Of a stretch of 64,000 bases of DNA, positions 53,536-62,525 are shown piece after piece (positions within the stretch are counted from its first letter, which is position 1; each line of letters starts with the position of its first letter). A model generated the notes under the pieces. That model was not told the origin of the DNA. It was given only the letters and a program-made list of their open reading frames with translations, and did not search any database. The DNA comes from SMWD01 sp964629475 (GTDB lineage Bacteria; Pseudomonadota; Gammaproteobacteria; Steroidobacterales; GCA-2729495): positions 310,001 through 374,000 of the forward strand of contig CAZVQW010000001.1 in the NCBI GenBank assembly GCA_964629475.1, in the 5' to 3' direction. The position numbers and the translations under genes are program-made.

Positions 53536-54306
53536 ATGACGATTATTATCAAAACCCCCGAAGAACAGGACCTGATGCGGATAGCCGGACGCCTGACAGC
53601 GGACGTTCTCGACATGATCGGGCCATACGTCAGGCCGGGCGTAACTACCGATGAACTCGACCAGATCTGCCATGACTACATTGTCGATGTACAGCAAGCG
53701 ATCCCCGCACCGCTGAATTACCGCGGCTTCCCGAAGTCGATCTGCACCTCCGTTAACCATGTTGTCTGCCATGGCATTCCAAGTGACAAAAAGCTGCGCA
53801 ACGGCGACTGCGTCAATATCGACATCACCGTGATCAAGGATGGCCTCCACGGCGACAGCAGTCGCATGTTTCATGTCGGCAAGCCGAACGTACAGGCTCA
53901 GCGCACGGCGCAGATCGCATTCGAAGCGCTGTGGGAAGGCATCCGCCAGGTCTGCCCGGGTGCAAAATTTAACGATATCGGGCTAGCCATCCAGCAGTAT
54001 GTCGAGGCTCATCGCTGTGCCGTCGTGCGCGAATATTGCGGCCATGGAATCGGACGCGGTTTTCATGAGGATCCCCAGGTGCTGCATTACAGCCGGCCAA
54101 ACAGCAGAATTGAAATCGAACCCGGTATGGCATTTACGATCGAACCGATGGTCAACGCCGGAAAAAGACATGTTCGGCTGCTGCCGGATGAGTGGACCGT
54201 CGTCACCAAAGACCACTCGCTATCGGCTCAGTGGGAACACACGATTCTCGTCACCGAGACAGGCTATGAAGTCCTGACCCTGGGTATAGCAGACCGAACC
54301 GCATGA
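53536..54306 (+). CDS. map: Methionine aminopeptidase, type I
   Basis: A 256-residue metalloenzyme that removes N-terminal Met. The frame opens at 53392, but homology begins at the ATG at 53536 (MTIIIKTPEEQDLMRIAGRL). Metal ligands are in GDCVNIDITVIKDGLHGDSS, the His in GHGIGRGFHEDP, and the Glu residues in FTIEPMVNAG and the C-terminal SAQWEHTILVTETGYEVLT. Divergent from rpsB and overlapping glnD by 4 bases, as in E. coli. Confidence 0.95.
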   Translation: MTIIIKTPEEQDLMRIAGRLTADVLDMIGPYVRPGVTTDELDQICHDYIVDVQQAIPAPLNYRGFPKSICTSVNHVVCHGIPSDKKLRNGDCVNIDITVIKDGLHGDSSRMFHVGKPNVQAQRTAQIAFEALWEGIRQVCPGAKFNDIGLAIQQYVEAHRCAVVREYCGHGIGRGFHEDPQVLHYSRPNSRIEIEPGMAFTIEPMVNAGKRHVRLLPDEWTVVTKDHSLSAQWEHTILVTETGYEVLTLGIADRTA

Positions 54307-57029
54307 CCACGCCTGACAATTCCGCCGCCGCCGAATTGACGGTGTCGCAACCAGCCGAAGAAATCAGGCTCGCCGCGGAGGTCCTGACCGGCAACCAGGC
54401 GATTGCCTGGGACCGGATAACCGAGATGTTGACGGCCCCGCACGCCGAGCAACTCAAACACACACTCGCCTGCGGCAATGCCGCTCTGACACTAATGTTT
54501 CTGCATGGCGAAGTTGCCGGCAAACTGATCAAGGCCCGTGCGCGCCTCGTCGATCTCGTAATCTGTGCGGCATGGCGGGCGACGGCAGGAGAAATTTTAC
54601 CCGAGGCGGCCCTCGTGGCGGTCGGCGGTTATGGCCGCGCAGAACTTCACCCGTATTCCGATGTCGACCTGTTGATCCTGCTTGGCGATGCGGAAAAACG
54701 GGTTGCCGAGGAGCCGCTGTCAAGTTTCCTGACCCTGCTCTGGGATCTTGGCCTCGATGTGGGCCACAGCACGCGCACGGTTGCCGAGTGTAAACACGAA
54801 GCACAGCAGGATATTACGGTTGTAACCACGATGATGGAGGCACGCCTGCTGCTCGGCTCCGGCTCATTGTACGAAGCCATGCAAACCGCTGTGGCACCGG
54901 ACCAAATCTGGCCGGCACGTAATTTTTTCGAGGCCAAGCTCAGGGAGCAACATGCCCGCCATCTGCGCTATGACGACACGGCCTACAACCTCGAACCCAA
55001 CGTCAAAGGCAGTCCGGGCGGTTTACGCGACATTCAGATGATCTGCTGGGTCACTCAGCGCCACTTCGGCACCAGTAAACTTAGCGAACTCGTCGACCAT
55101 GGATTTCTGACCCCGGGGCAATTGCGCCTGCTGCAACAGGGTCGTGAATTCCTGTGGCGTATTCGATTCGCGCTACACGTGCTGACCCGGCGTGCCGAAA
55201 ATCGCCTGCTGTTCGATTACCAGATGAAGATTGCACAGCTGTTCGGCTACAAGGATGCATCCTACATGCTGGCTGTCGAGCAATTGATGCAGCGCTATTA
55301 CCGCATCGTCATGGACCTGAGCCGCCTGAACGAAATGCTCCTGCAACGATTCCAGGAAGAAATCCTGATGAACCCCGATGTCAGGCCCGTGGACCTGACC
55401 GAACAGTTCCAGACCAGGAATGGCTTCCTGCAAATCACCGATAACGATGTGTTCGAGCGGGATCCGTCAGCCCTGCTGGAGCTGTTTCTGTTGCTACAGC
55501 AGCATCCGGACCTCAAAGGCGTCAGCGGGCTCACGATTACCGCCATCAAACGCAGCCTGCACCTGATCGATGATGAATTTCGGCAGAATCCACGCAACCA
55601 TGAATTATTTTTGAAAATTATCTGTGCGCCAAAAGGTGTCACACATGAATTGCGGCGCATGAATACTTATGGCGTATTAGGCCGCTATATCCCGGCATTC
55701 GGGCGCATCGTCGGTCGTATGCAATACGACCTGTTTCATACCTACACGGTCGATGCACATACCTTATTCGTCGTCAGCTACCTGCGCCGCTTTGCGCTAT
55801 CCCGCTTCAATCACGAATTCCCCTATTGCTCGGAAATCATGCAATCGTTGCAGAAACCCGAGATCGCGTACCTGGCCGGCCTGTTTCACGACATCGCCAA
55901 GGGGCGTGGCGGTGACCATTCCGAACTCGGCGCCGTCGATGCCGAATCCTTTTGTCTGGAACACGGCATGACGCGATACGATGCCCGCCTGGTTGCCTGG
56001 CTCGTCCAACACCATCTGACGCTCTCGCTTACGGCGCAGAAAAAGGATATTGGCGATTCAGCCGTTATTCATGAGTTTGCCGAAACGGTCGGTGACGAAC
56101 AGCACCTGGATTATCTGTACCTGCTGACCGTCGCAGACGTACGCGCGACCAACCCGAAAATGTGGAACTCGTGGAAAGCTCAGTTATTCGAAGGCCTGTA
56201 TCAACTGACCCACCAGGCGCTGCGGCGCGGGCTGGCTCACCCTATAGACAAGGATGTCTTACTCGCCCAGCGCAGGGAGGAAGCGCGGACATTATTAACC
56301 CGGGCCGGAATGAATGCCACACAGATCGATACCACCTGGGAAATATTCACCGAAGAATATTTCCTGCGTTGCAAACCCGAAGAAATCAGTTCGCACACAC
56401 AATTGCTTGCCAGGTCGGCAAATGGCCACCGGGAAATCATGGTCGACCTCATGGACCAGGCATTCAGCGGCGGTACGGCGCTATTCCTGTTTACGCCGCA
56501 ACGAATCCATACATTTGCAGCTGCGACGGCGGTTTTGGACGAACTTGGCCTGAATGTCGTCGATGCCAGAATTATTCCTCTGCGAAATGAATACAGCCTG
56601 ACGACATTCGTCGTCATCGAACAGACCGGAGAGTCGATCGATGAACACGATCGGCTCGAACAGATCAGGAATCGAATTACGCGCACCCTGACGACTGGTA
56701 CCGACAGCCCGATAACCGTCACGCGCCGCGCACCCCGCCAGGTTCGGCTCTTCGATACGGCGACACTCGTCAGCTTTACGCAGGATGAATCCAGTCGCAG
56801 GACGATCATGGAAATCGTTGCCGGCGACAGGCCCGGACTACTCTGTGAGATAGGGCAGGTCCTGCACAGTCATCAGATCACGGTGCAGACAGCGAAAGTG
56901 CTGACCGTCGGCGAGCGCGCAGAAGACGTATTCTACATGACCGACTACTCGGGCAACCCGCTATCGGCAGAAGCGTGCGAGAATCTGAAAACGGATCTGC
57001 TTGCCACATTATCCGGTACGGCGACGTGA
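54303..57029 (+). CDS. glnD: Bifunctional [PII] uridylyltransferase / uridylyl-removing enzyme
   Basis: A 908-residue nitrogen sensor that modifies PII proteins by glutamine level. The nucleotidyltransferase motif GGYGRAELHPYSDVDLLILL starts near residue 108; the HD hydrolase region LAGLFHDIAKGRGGDHSELG is near 523-540; two ACT glutamine-binding domains occupy about 710-790 and 820-905 (MEIVAGDRPGLLCEIGQVLH). Domain order and length match the family. Confidence 0.96.
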   Translation: MTTPDNSAAAELTVSQPAEEIRLAAEVLTGNQAIAWDRITEMLTAPHAEQLKHTLACGNAALTLMFLHGEVAGKLIKARARLVDLVICAAWRATAGEILPEAALVAVGGYGRAELHPYSDVDLLILLGDAEKRVAEEPLSSFLTLLWDLGLDVGHSTRTVAECKHEAQQDITVVTTMMEARLLLGSGSLYEAMQTAVAPDQIWPARNFFEAKLREQHARHLRYDDTAYNLEPNVKGSPGGLRDIQMICWVTQRHFGTSKLSELVDHGFLTPGQLRLLQQGREFLWRIRFALHVLTRRAENRLLFDYQMKIAQLFGYKDASYMLAVEQLMQRYYRIVMDLSRLNEMLLQRFQEEILMNPDVRPVDLTEQFQTRNGFLQITDNDVFERDPSALLELFLLLQQHPDLKGVSGLTITAIKRSLHLIDDEFRQNPRNHELFLKIICAPKGVTHELRRMNTYGVLGRYIPAFGRIVGRMQYDLFHTYTVDAHTLFVVSYLRRFALSRFNHEFPYCSEIMQSLQKPEIAYLAGLFHDIAKGRGGDHSELGAVDAESFCLEHGMTRYDARLVAWLVQHHLTLSLTAQKKDIGDSAVIHEFAETVGDEQHLDYLYLLTVADVRATNPKMWNSWKAQLFEGLYQLTHQALRRGLAHPIDKDVLLAQRREEARTLLTRAGMNATQIDTTWEIFTEEYFLRCKPEEISSHTQLLARSANGHREIMVDLMDQAFSGGTALFLFTPQRIHTFAAATAVLDELGLNVVDARIIPLRNEYSLTTFVVIEQTGESIDEHDRLEQIRNRITRTLTTGTDSPITVTRRAPRQVRLFDTATLVSFTQDESSRRTIMEIVAGDRPGLLCEIGQVLHSHQITVQTAKVLTVGERAEDVFYMTDYSGNPLSAEACENLKTDLLATLSGTAT

Positions 57030-57089
57030 ACGGCGAATAATCTATAATCATTGCAGCAAGAGTGCTGCAACCTGCACCGGATAACCCTC

Positions 57090-57911
57090 ATGGAAGAACT
57101 CAAGACTACAATAGAAACCGCATTCGACGAACGACAATCCCTCGACCTTAGCCACCCCGACGCTACGCTCAGGGAAGCTATATCGACCGCCATCGAACTG
57201 CTCGACAGCGGTCAGGCCCGCGTCGCAGAAAAACAACCGGATGGCTGGGCCGTAAACCAATGGCTTAAGAAAGCTGTGCTGTTGTATTTCGGCATCGAGC
57301 AGAGTAGACGCATCGACGGTGGCTACACAAATTACTATGACAAGGTGCCGCTGAAGTTCGCCGGCATGTCGCAAGCAGATTTCGATACCGCAGGCATCAG
57401 AGTCGTGCCGAATGCTGTTGCCCGCAAGGGTGCTTACATTGCACGCGACGTCGTACTGATGCCCTCTTACGTCAATATTGGCGCCTATGTCGATAGCGGA
57501 ACGCTCGTCGACACCTGGGCCACGGTCGGTAGTTGCGTACAAGTCGGCAAGAACGTGCACCTGTCCGGCGGCGTTGGACTCGGCGGTGTTCTCGAGCCAA
57601 TACAGGCCGGCCCGACGATTATCGAAGATAACTGTTTTATCGGCGCCCGCTCGGAAATCGTCGAAGGTGTCATCGTCGAGGAAGGCGCCGTGATCTCCAT
57701 GGGTGTCTATATCGGTGCGAGCACTCGCATTTACGATCGTGACAATGATGAAGTCATTTACGGGCGGGTTCCGGCCGGATCGGTTGTCGTGCCCGGCACG
57801 CTGCCGTCGAGCAAGGGGAACTGCAGCCTCGCCGCGGCGATCATCGTCAAACGCGTCGATGCCAGGACTCGTGCCAAGACAGCTATCAATGATCTGTTGC
57901 GCTCAGAATGA
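57090..57911 (+). CDS. dapD: Tetrahydrodipicolinate N-succinyltransferase
   Basis: A 273-residue left-handed beta-helix acyltransferase of the lysine/meso-diaminopimelate route. The ATG at 57090 begins MEELKTTIETAFDERQ; the open frame upstream at 57051 precedes the conserved region. Hexapeptide repeats include ARDVVLMPSYVNIGAYVDSG, GGVGLGGVLEPIQAGPTII and IVEEGAVISMGVYIG. It follows glnD by 60 bases and precedes dapE, the next step but one of the same pathway. Confidence 0.95.
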   Translation: MEELKTTIETAFDERQSLDLSHPDATLREAISTAIELLDSGQARVAEKQPDGWAVNQWLKKAVLLYFGIEQSRRIDGGYTNYYDKVPLKFAGMSQADFDTAGIRVVPNAVARKGAYIARDVVLMPSYVNIGAYVDSGTLVDTWATVGSCVQVGKNVHLSGGVGLGGVLEPIQAGPTIIEDNCFIGARSEIVEGVIVEEGAVISMGVYIGASTRIYDRDNDEVIYGRVPAGSVVVPGTLPSSKGNCSLAAAIIVKRVDARTRAKTAINDLLRSE

Positions 57912-57935
57912 TTGTCGCAAATAGTTGCCGTACAC

Positions 57936-59078
57936 ATGATTGACACACTGGAATTTACGCAACAGTTGATTCGTCGACGATCGGTCACACCCGATGACGA
58001 CGGCTGCCAGGAATTGATTGCCGAGCGTCTCAAGCGACTTGGCTTCGAGTGCGAAACTCTAAAGTTCGGTGACGTCACTAATCTTTGGGCACGACGCGGC
58101 AAGTCGTCACCCCTGTTCTGCTTTGCCGGTCACACGGACGTCGTACCGGCCGGACCAGAAGATAATTGGGAATCAAACCCGTTCGTGCCGGAAATTCGTG
58201 ACGGTCTGCTGTATGGACGCGGTGCTGCCGACATGAAAGCCAGCCTCGCTGCCATGGTCGATGCAACAGAAGCATTCATTGTTGATCATCCAGAGCATTC
58301 AGGCTCAATCAGTTTTCTGATCACGAGCGACGAAGAAGGCCGTGCCAGCGACGGCACGAAGAAAGTCATGGAAACGCTGGAAGCACGGGATGAAAAAATC
58401 GACTGGTGCATGATCGGTGAACCTTCCTGCAGCGAGATATTCGGTGACACCATTCGTATCGGTCGACGCGGTTCACTGAGTGGTATGTTGACCGTTCACG
58501 GGCAGCAGGGCCATGTCGCCTATCCGCAGCTGGCTGACAATCCGATCAAGCGTTTTGCCCCGGTACTAGCCGACTTGTACGAGCAAATCCTCGACGGCGG
58601 CAATGAATATTTCCCACCGACAAGTTTCCAGGTTGTGCAGATAGAAAGCGGTAGCGGCGCGCCGAATGTTACGCCCGAATCACTCTATACCCGCTTCAAC
58701 TTCAGATACTCGACGGTCTGGACTCAGGACCAACTCCAGAAGCATGTCGAAACACTGCTCGACAGGCACGGACTGGACTATTCGATCGAATGGCATTTAT
58801 CCGGAGCGCCGTTCCTGGCACCCGAAGACCGGCTGTCGCGTGCCGCACAGGAAGCCGTTGCCGAAGTAACCGGTGTACAGCCGGAACTATCAACCGGCGG
58901 CGGCACATCGGACGGGCGCTTCATCGCACCGAGTGGCACGCATGTCGTCGAATTCGGGCCTATCAACAAATCGATTCACAAAGCCAACGAACACATTCGC
59001 GTTGACGATATCGAGCAAATGAAAAATATTTATCTGCAGATCCTGAACAAATTACTTACTGACGATTCGTCCAGTTGA
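57936..59078 (+). CDS. dapE: Succinyl-diaminopimelate desuccinylase
   Basis: A 380-residue di-zinc peptidase-family M20 enzyme. The frame opens with TTG at 57912, but the ATG at 57936 (MIDTLEFTQQLIRRRSVTPD) matches the family. Metal-site motifs are CFAGHTDVVPAGP, GRGAADMKASLAAM, TSDEEG (catalytic Glu) and GGTSDGRF. With dapD it supplies diaminopimelate for peptidoglycan and lysine. Its 3' end overlaps the convergent dsbB by 23 bases. Confidence 0.95.
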   Translation: MIDTLEFTQQLIRRRSVTPDDDGCQELIAERLKRLGFECETLKFGDVTNLWARRGKSSPLFCFAGHTDVVPAGPEDNWESNPFVPEIRDGLLYGRGAADMKASLAAMVDATEAFIVDHPEHSGSISFLITSDEEGRASDGTKKVMETLEARDEKIDWCMIGEPSCSEIFGDTIRIGRRGSLSGMLTVHGQQGHVAYPQLADNPIKRFAPVLADLYEQILDGGNEYFPPTSFQVVQIESGSGAPNVTPESLYTRFNFRYSTVWTQDQLQKHVETLLDRHGLDYSIEWHLSGAPFLAPEDRLSRAAQEAVAEVTGVQPELSTGGGTSDGRFIAPSGTHVVEFGPINKSIHKANEHIRVDDIEQMKNIYLQILNKLLTDDSSS

Positions 59079-59568
59079 GCCAGATACCCCAGCCGCCCAA
59101 TACGATAAAACAGACCAGAGTCCAGGCCGGCATTGTCAGGCCCATGAATCGCCAGGCAACCTCGGCGCACTCCCCGGAACCGGACAGAACCATATTAAGC
59201 ACTTCGAGAACAGGAAAGGTATCGATCATGAAATCGAGCCCGGGACCGCACGCGGGTACCTGGTCTTTCGGCAAGTTCTGTAACCAGACGTGGCGCCCCG
59301 CGACACCGATACCCGCCGCTGCCGCAATGCCCAATAACACGGCATAGAGCCGCCGGCCGATTCGGCCGGGCCTGTGAATACCGGCCAGCAAAAATACAAT
59401 TCCAAGTGCCAACAATGCGACACGCTGAAAAATACACAAAGGGCACGGCTCCATATGCCAGGAGTACTGCGCAAACAATGCGAATGCCGTCATGCCGGCA
59501 CAGGCAATAAATGCAGCCAGGTTACCGGCACGCCAGGAGAACAGCCTGGTTATAGTATCGGTGATCAT
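59056..59568 (-). CDS. dsbB: Disulfide bond formation protein B
   Basis: A 170-residue inner-membrane quinone reductase that reoxidises DsbA. From the ATG at 59568 four transmembrane helices are visible; the redox pairs are Cys42/Cys45 in EPCPLCIFQR and Cys107/Cys134 in the second periplasmic loop (VPACGPGLDF ... SGECAEV). The frame opens at 59604, over the end of tsaB. It is convergent with dapE. Confidence 0.92.
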   Translation of the reverse strand: MITDTITRLFSWRAGNLAAFIACAGMTAFALFAQYSWHMEPCPLCIFQRVALLALGIVFLLAGIHRPGRIGRRLYAVLLGIAAAAGIGVAGRHVWLQNLPKDQVPACGPGLDFMIDTFPVLEVLNMVLSGSGECAEVAWRFMGLTMPAWTLVCFIVLGGWGIWLNWTNRQ

Positions 59569-59584
59569 AATTAACGGACGCCCC

Positions 59585-60280
59585 TCAGTAAGCAACTTTG
59601 TCACGAATATAATTTGGCAGCGCTTGCTCAGCGGACACTGTCAGACCGCTGTGAAAGTGCTCGGCGGCCAGCACGAGCATATCAACTGCAGACGGTACGA
59701 GTGAGAAATCCATGCCGGCGATTTGTGCTGCATGATTATCCGTCAGATCCGGGCAGGCAGACCAACCGGGACCGGCTGCGAAAAAATGCAGGTCCGATGG
59801 CAGGTGGAAATTCTGCGGATCAACCAGGCAATCGGCCACGGCAGTCTGCCCATCGAAATACACGGCCAGATACGCTTCTCCCATCCGCGCATCGAAACAC
59901 GGCGCAATGCAATCGACTTGATGCTTGCGCGCAGCGCCGGCGGCCAGTACCGCAAGGCTGGAAACATTGACTACCGGTATACCGGCGCCATAGGCCAGTG
60001 CCTGGGAAACGGCCGCGGCGACGCGCAGGCCGGTAAAGGCACCGGGTCCGCAACCAAATGCGATGCACTGCAGCGCTTCGAGATCCAGTTCCAGATCATT
60101 CAGCACATCACGCACAGCTGAATAGATTTCGCGTGACTGCAACGCCTGCTCGGGGAACTCGCGGCTACTCGTCCGCTCACCAACACAGGCGGCGACACTG
60201 CCGACTCCGGTCGCCATCTCGATGGCCAGACATTTAAAGTCTGACCTGTCGTTTTGCTGATCGTCGACTGATGCACCCAT
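59585..60280 (-). CDS. tsaB: tRNA threonylcarbamoyladenosine biosynthesis protein TsaB
   Basis: A 231-residue ASKHA-fold protein that scaffolds TsaD/TsaE in making t6A37. CLAIEMATGVGSVAA, the ATP-like fold IAFGCGPGAFTGLRVAAAVS and ALAYGAGIPVVNVSSLAVLA are typical. About 15 extra N-terminal residues (MGASVDDQQNDRSDF) precede the usual beginning, so the start is uncertain. It overlaps yoaA by one base (TAATG), as in E. coli where these genes pair. Confidence 0.93.
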   Translation of the reverse strand: MGASVDDQQNDRSDFKCLAIEMATGVGSVAACVGERTSSREFPEQALQSREIYSAVRDVLNDLELDLEALQCIAFGCGPGAFTGLRVAAAVSQALAYGAGIPVVNVSSLAVLAAGAARKHQVDCIAPCFDARMGEAYLAVYFDGQTAVADCLVDPQNFHLPSDLHFFAAGPGWSACPDLTDNHAAQIAGMDFSLVPSAVDMLVLAAEHFHSGLTVSAEQALPNYIRDKVAY

Positions 60281-62232
60281 TACTGCGCGGCTCCGTGTGC
60301 TGCGTAGAAGGCGCGTATTGTCTCAAGATCCCGAACGACCGTCATGGGCGGCAGACTCGACAAGAATACGCGACCGTAACTTTTTTGTGACAAGCGTGGA
60401 TCGCAAATCATAACAACACCATAGTCGTCATAGTCACGGATCAATCGGCCGACGCCCTGCTTCAGGCTCAGCACCGCCTGTGGCAACTGATAATCTCGAA
60501 ATGGATTTCCACCCTGACTGCGGATGGCTTCGAGACGGGCCGCGAGCAGAGGATCACCCGGTGAGGCGAATGGCAAGCGATCGATAGCAACCAGTACGAG
60601 GTCGTGACCGCGAATATCGATACCCTCCCAGAACGTAGCCGTCCCGAGCAATACCGAATGAGGCTCACGCGAGAATTGCTCCAGAAGCCGTGAACGCGGT
60701 TCCGTACCCTGCACGAACAGGGGAAAGTTAAATTCCGGATCGTTGTTCAACAATTCTGCCGCCCGTCGCAATGCACGATGACTCGTGAATAACAAGAAGG
60801 CACGGCCGTCACTGGCGATGACCGCATCGCGCATCTCGGCTACGGCAAGATCCGTAAAGCTCGGGTCGTTCGGTTGCGGCAGACCCTCCGGCAACCCTTG
60901 CGGCAAGTACAAACGCGCGATATCGGCAAACGCGAACGGGCTCGGTATCTGCCGGGTCCTGACATCCGACAGGCCAAGTCGACTGATAAAGTGCTGAAAA
61001 TTATCGCGCACAGCCAGTGTCGCCGATGTGAACACCCATGCGGACTGCCCAGCCTCAAGCAACGCCCGCAAATCATCGGCCGTATCGAGTGGTGTAGCGT
61101 TAGCCGTGAACGAGCGTTGCGCCAGCTTGATCCAGCGCAATGCGTGATCGTCCTGAGAACCGTGCCCGGAAATAGTCTCGAATGCCGCAAACATCGAAGC
61201 CGCCCGCTGGCGACACCGTTGCAGACCTGCACTCGCCTCCTCAAGAGCCGTCAGTTCACCGATTACGCCATCGAGTGCTTCACCGAGCACATCGAATGCA
61301 GGGACAAACTCTTCGCTTGCTTCGTCCCACGACACCGTCGACACGCCGTCAGACAGTGCCAGCCGCGCATCAATGGCAGTTTTGCGCAAAACATCGACTG
61401 CATTCTCCAGCGCCGGTCCGAACACACCACCGTGAACGGCTTCACTACGCACATCGGTGACGAGATCGAGGACCTGACCGCTACCCAGGCTTACCGTGAA
61501 AAAGTTCTGTGCAACATCAGGAAAGTGGTGCGCCTCATCCACGATGATCGCATCGGCACCTGGCAAAAGCCGCCCGAAACCCTCTTCTTTCATCGCCAGG
61601 TCTGCCATCAGCAAGTGATGATTGACGACAACCATCTCAGCCTCGCGAGCTGCATGCCGGGCCGAAACGACATGACAATCATCGAATACCGGGCAACGAG
61701 AACCGAGACAGTTGTCCACTGTCGATGTCACGCGAGGCCACAGCGGTGAATTTTCGGCCAATTCAGTGTATTCGGCAATATCGCCCGTCAGTGTCCGCTC
61801 CGCCCATTGCCGAAGATGCCGTATATCGGCTGCACTGCCCTTCGGCAACGCTTTGCCGGGCGCGTCGGCCAACTGGTTCAGTCGATACAGGCACAAATAA
61901 TTCGATCTGCCTTTGAGCAGTTGCGCGTCAACCACACGCCCCAGGGCCTTGCCTATCATCGGCAGATCACGATGAAAGAGCTGGTCCTGTAAGGTTTTTG
62001 TGCCCGTAGAAATAACTACACGCAGCCCCGAGTCGAGTGCGGGTAACAAGTAAGCCAGAGTTTTACCTGTACCGGTACCGGCCTCGATGACAAGACTATG
62101 GCCATCGGCCAATGCCGCAGCAACATCTTGCGCCATGGCCAACTGCTCGGGACGAGGCCGAAAACCTGTCAAACATTCGGAGAGCGGGCCTTCCGCACCA
62201 AACACGGCAGCCAAACCAGCATCAGTATTCAT
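60280..62232 (-). CDS. yoaA: DinG-family ATP-dependent helicase YoaA
   Basis: A 650-residue XPD-like superfamily 2 helicase with 5'-3' polarity. Walker A is VIEAGTGTGKTLAYLLPAL (49-67), the DEAH box IIVDEAHHFPDVA (about 231-243); iron-sulfur cysteines are in YLCLYRL and NCLGSRCPVFDDC; motif VI is LKQGVGRLIRD. Similarity to E. coli YoaA extends over the full length (LLKGRSNYLCL, ATFWEGIDIRGHDLVL). In E. coli YoaA acts with the HolC clamp-loader subunit in repair. No LexA-type box was noticed upstream. Confidence 0.92.
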   Translation of the reverse strand: MNTDAGLAAVFGAEGPLSECLTGFRPRPEQLAMAQDVAAALADGHSLVIEAGTGTGKTLAYLLPALDSGLRVVISTGTKTLQDQLFHRDLPMIGKALGRVVDAQLLKGRSNYLCLYRLNQLADAPGKALPKGSAADIRHLRQWAERTLTGDIAEYTELAENSPLWPRVTSTVDNCLGSRCPVFDDCHVVSARHAAREAEMVVVNHHLLMADLAMKEEGFGRLLPGADAIIVDEAHHFPDVAQNFFTVSLGSGQVLDLVTDVRSEAVHGGVFGPALENAVDVLRKTAIDARLALSDGVSTVSWDEASEEFVPAFDVLGEALDGVIGELTALEEASAGLQRCRQRAASMFAAFETISGHGSQDDHALRWIKLAQRSFTANATPLDTADDLRALLEAGQSAWVFTSATLAVRDNFQHFISRLGLSDVRTRQIPSPFAFADIARLYLPQGLPEGLPQPNDPSFTDLAVAEMRDAVIASDGRAFLLFTSHRALRRAAELLNNDPEFNFPLFVQGTEPRSRLLEQFSREPHSVLLGTATFWEGIDIRGHDLVLVAIDRLPFASPGDPLLAARLEAIRSQGGNPFRDYQLPQAVLSLKQGVGRLIRDYDDYGVVMICDPRLSQKSYGRVFLSSLPPMTVVRDLETIRAFYAAHGAAQ

Positions 62233-62388
62233 CGGTAAAGGTTAGAGACAATAATAAAAAACAAAAGCTTACACCCGTATTCAAGAACTTAAATCACTGA
62301 CAAATCCAGCCCGACACCGCCACTTCAGCGAGCCGATATCATCGATCTGAGAGTGTTGTGCCGGCCCCACAAACAGACCCGATTCGGG

Positions 62389-62416
62389 CTGACTGCCGAC
62401 AGCGCATCTGTATAAT
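62389..62416 (+). promoter_or_regulatory. Probable sigma-70 promoter of pckG
   Basis: In the 293-base gene-free gap between the divergent yoaA and pckG starts, CTGACT (62389-62394), a 16-base spacer and a perfect TATAAT (62411-62416) face pckG. The leader would be about 100 bases. The rest of the gap shows only AT-rich sequence near yoaA; no promoter was assigned there. Confidence 0.55.
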
Positions 62417-62525
62417 ACGCTTTCGCAGCATCGAAGCCCCAAAAGAAAACACGGCCAATTAAGGCTCGAACACCTCTTTTTTCAACCCAAAACGCACGAA
62501 ACGGCAACAACAGCCGAGGAACGGA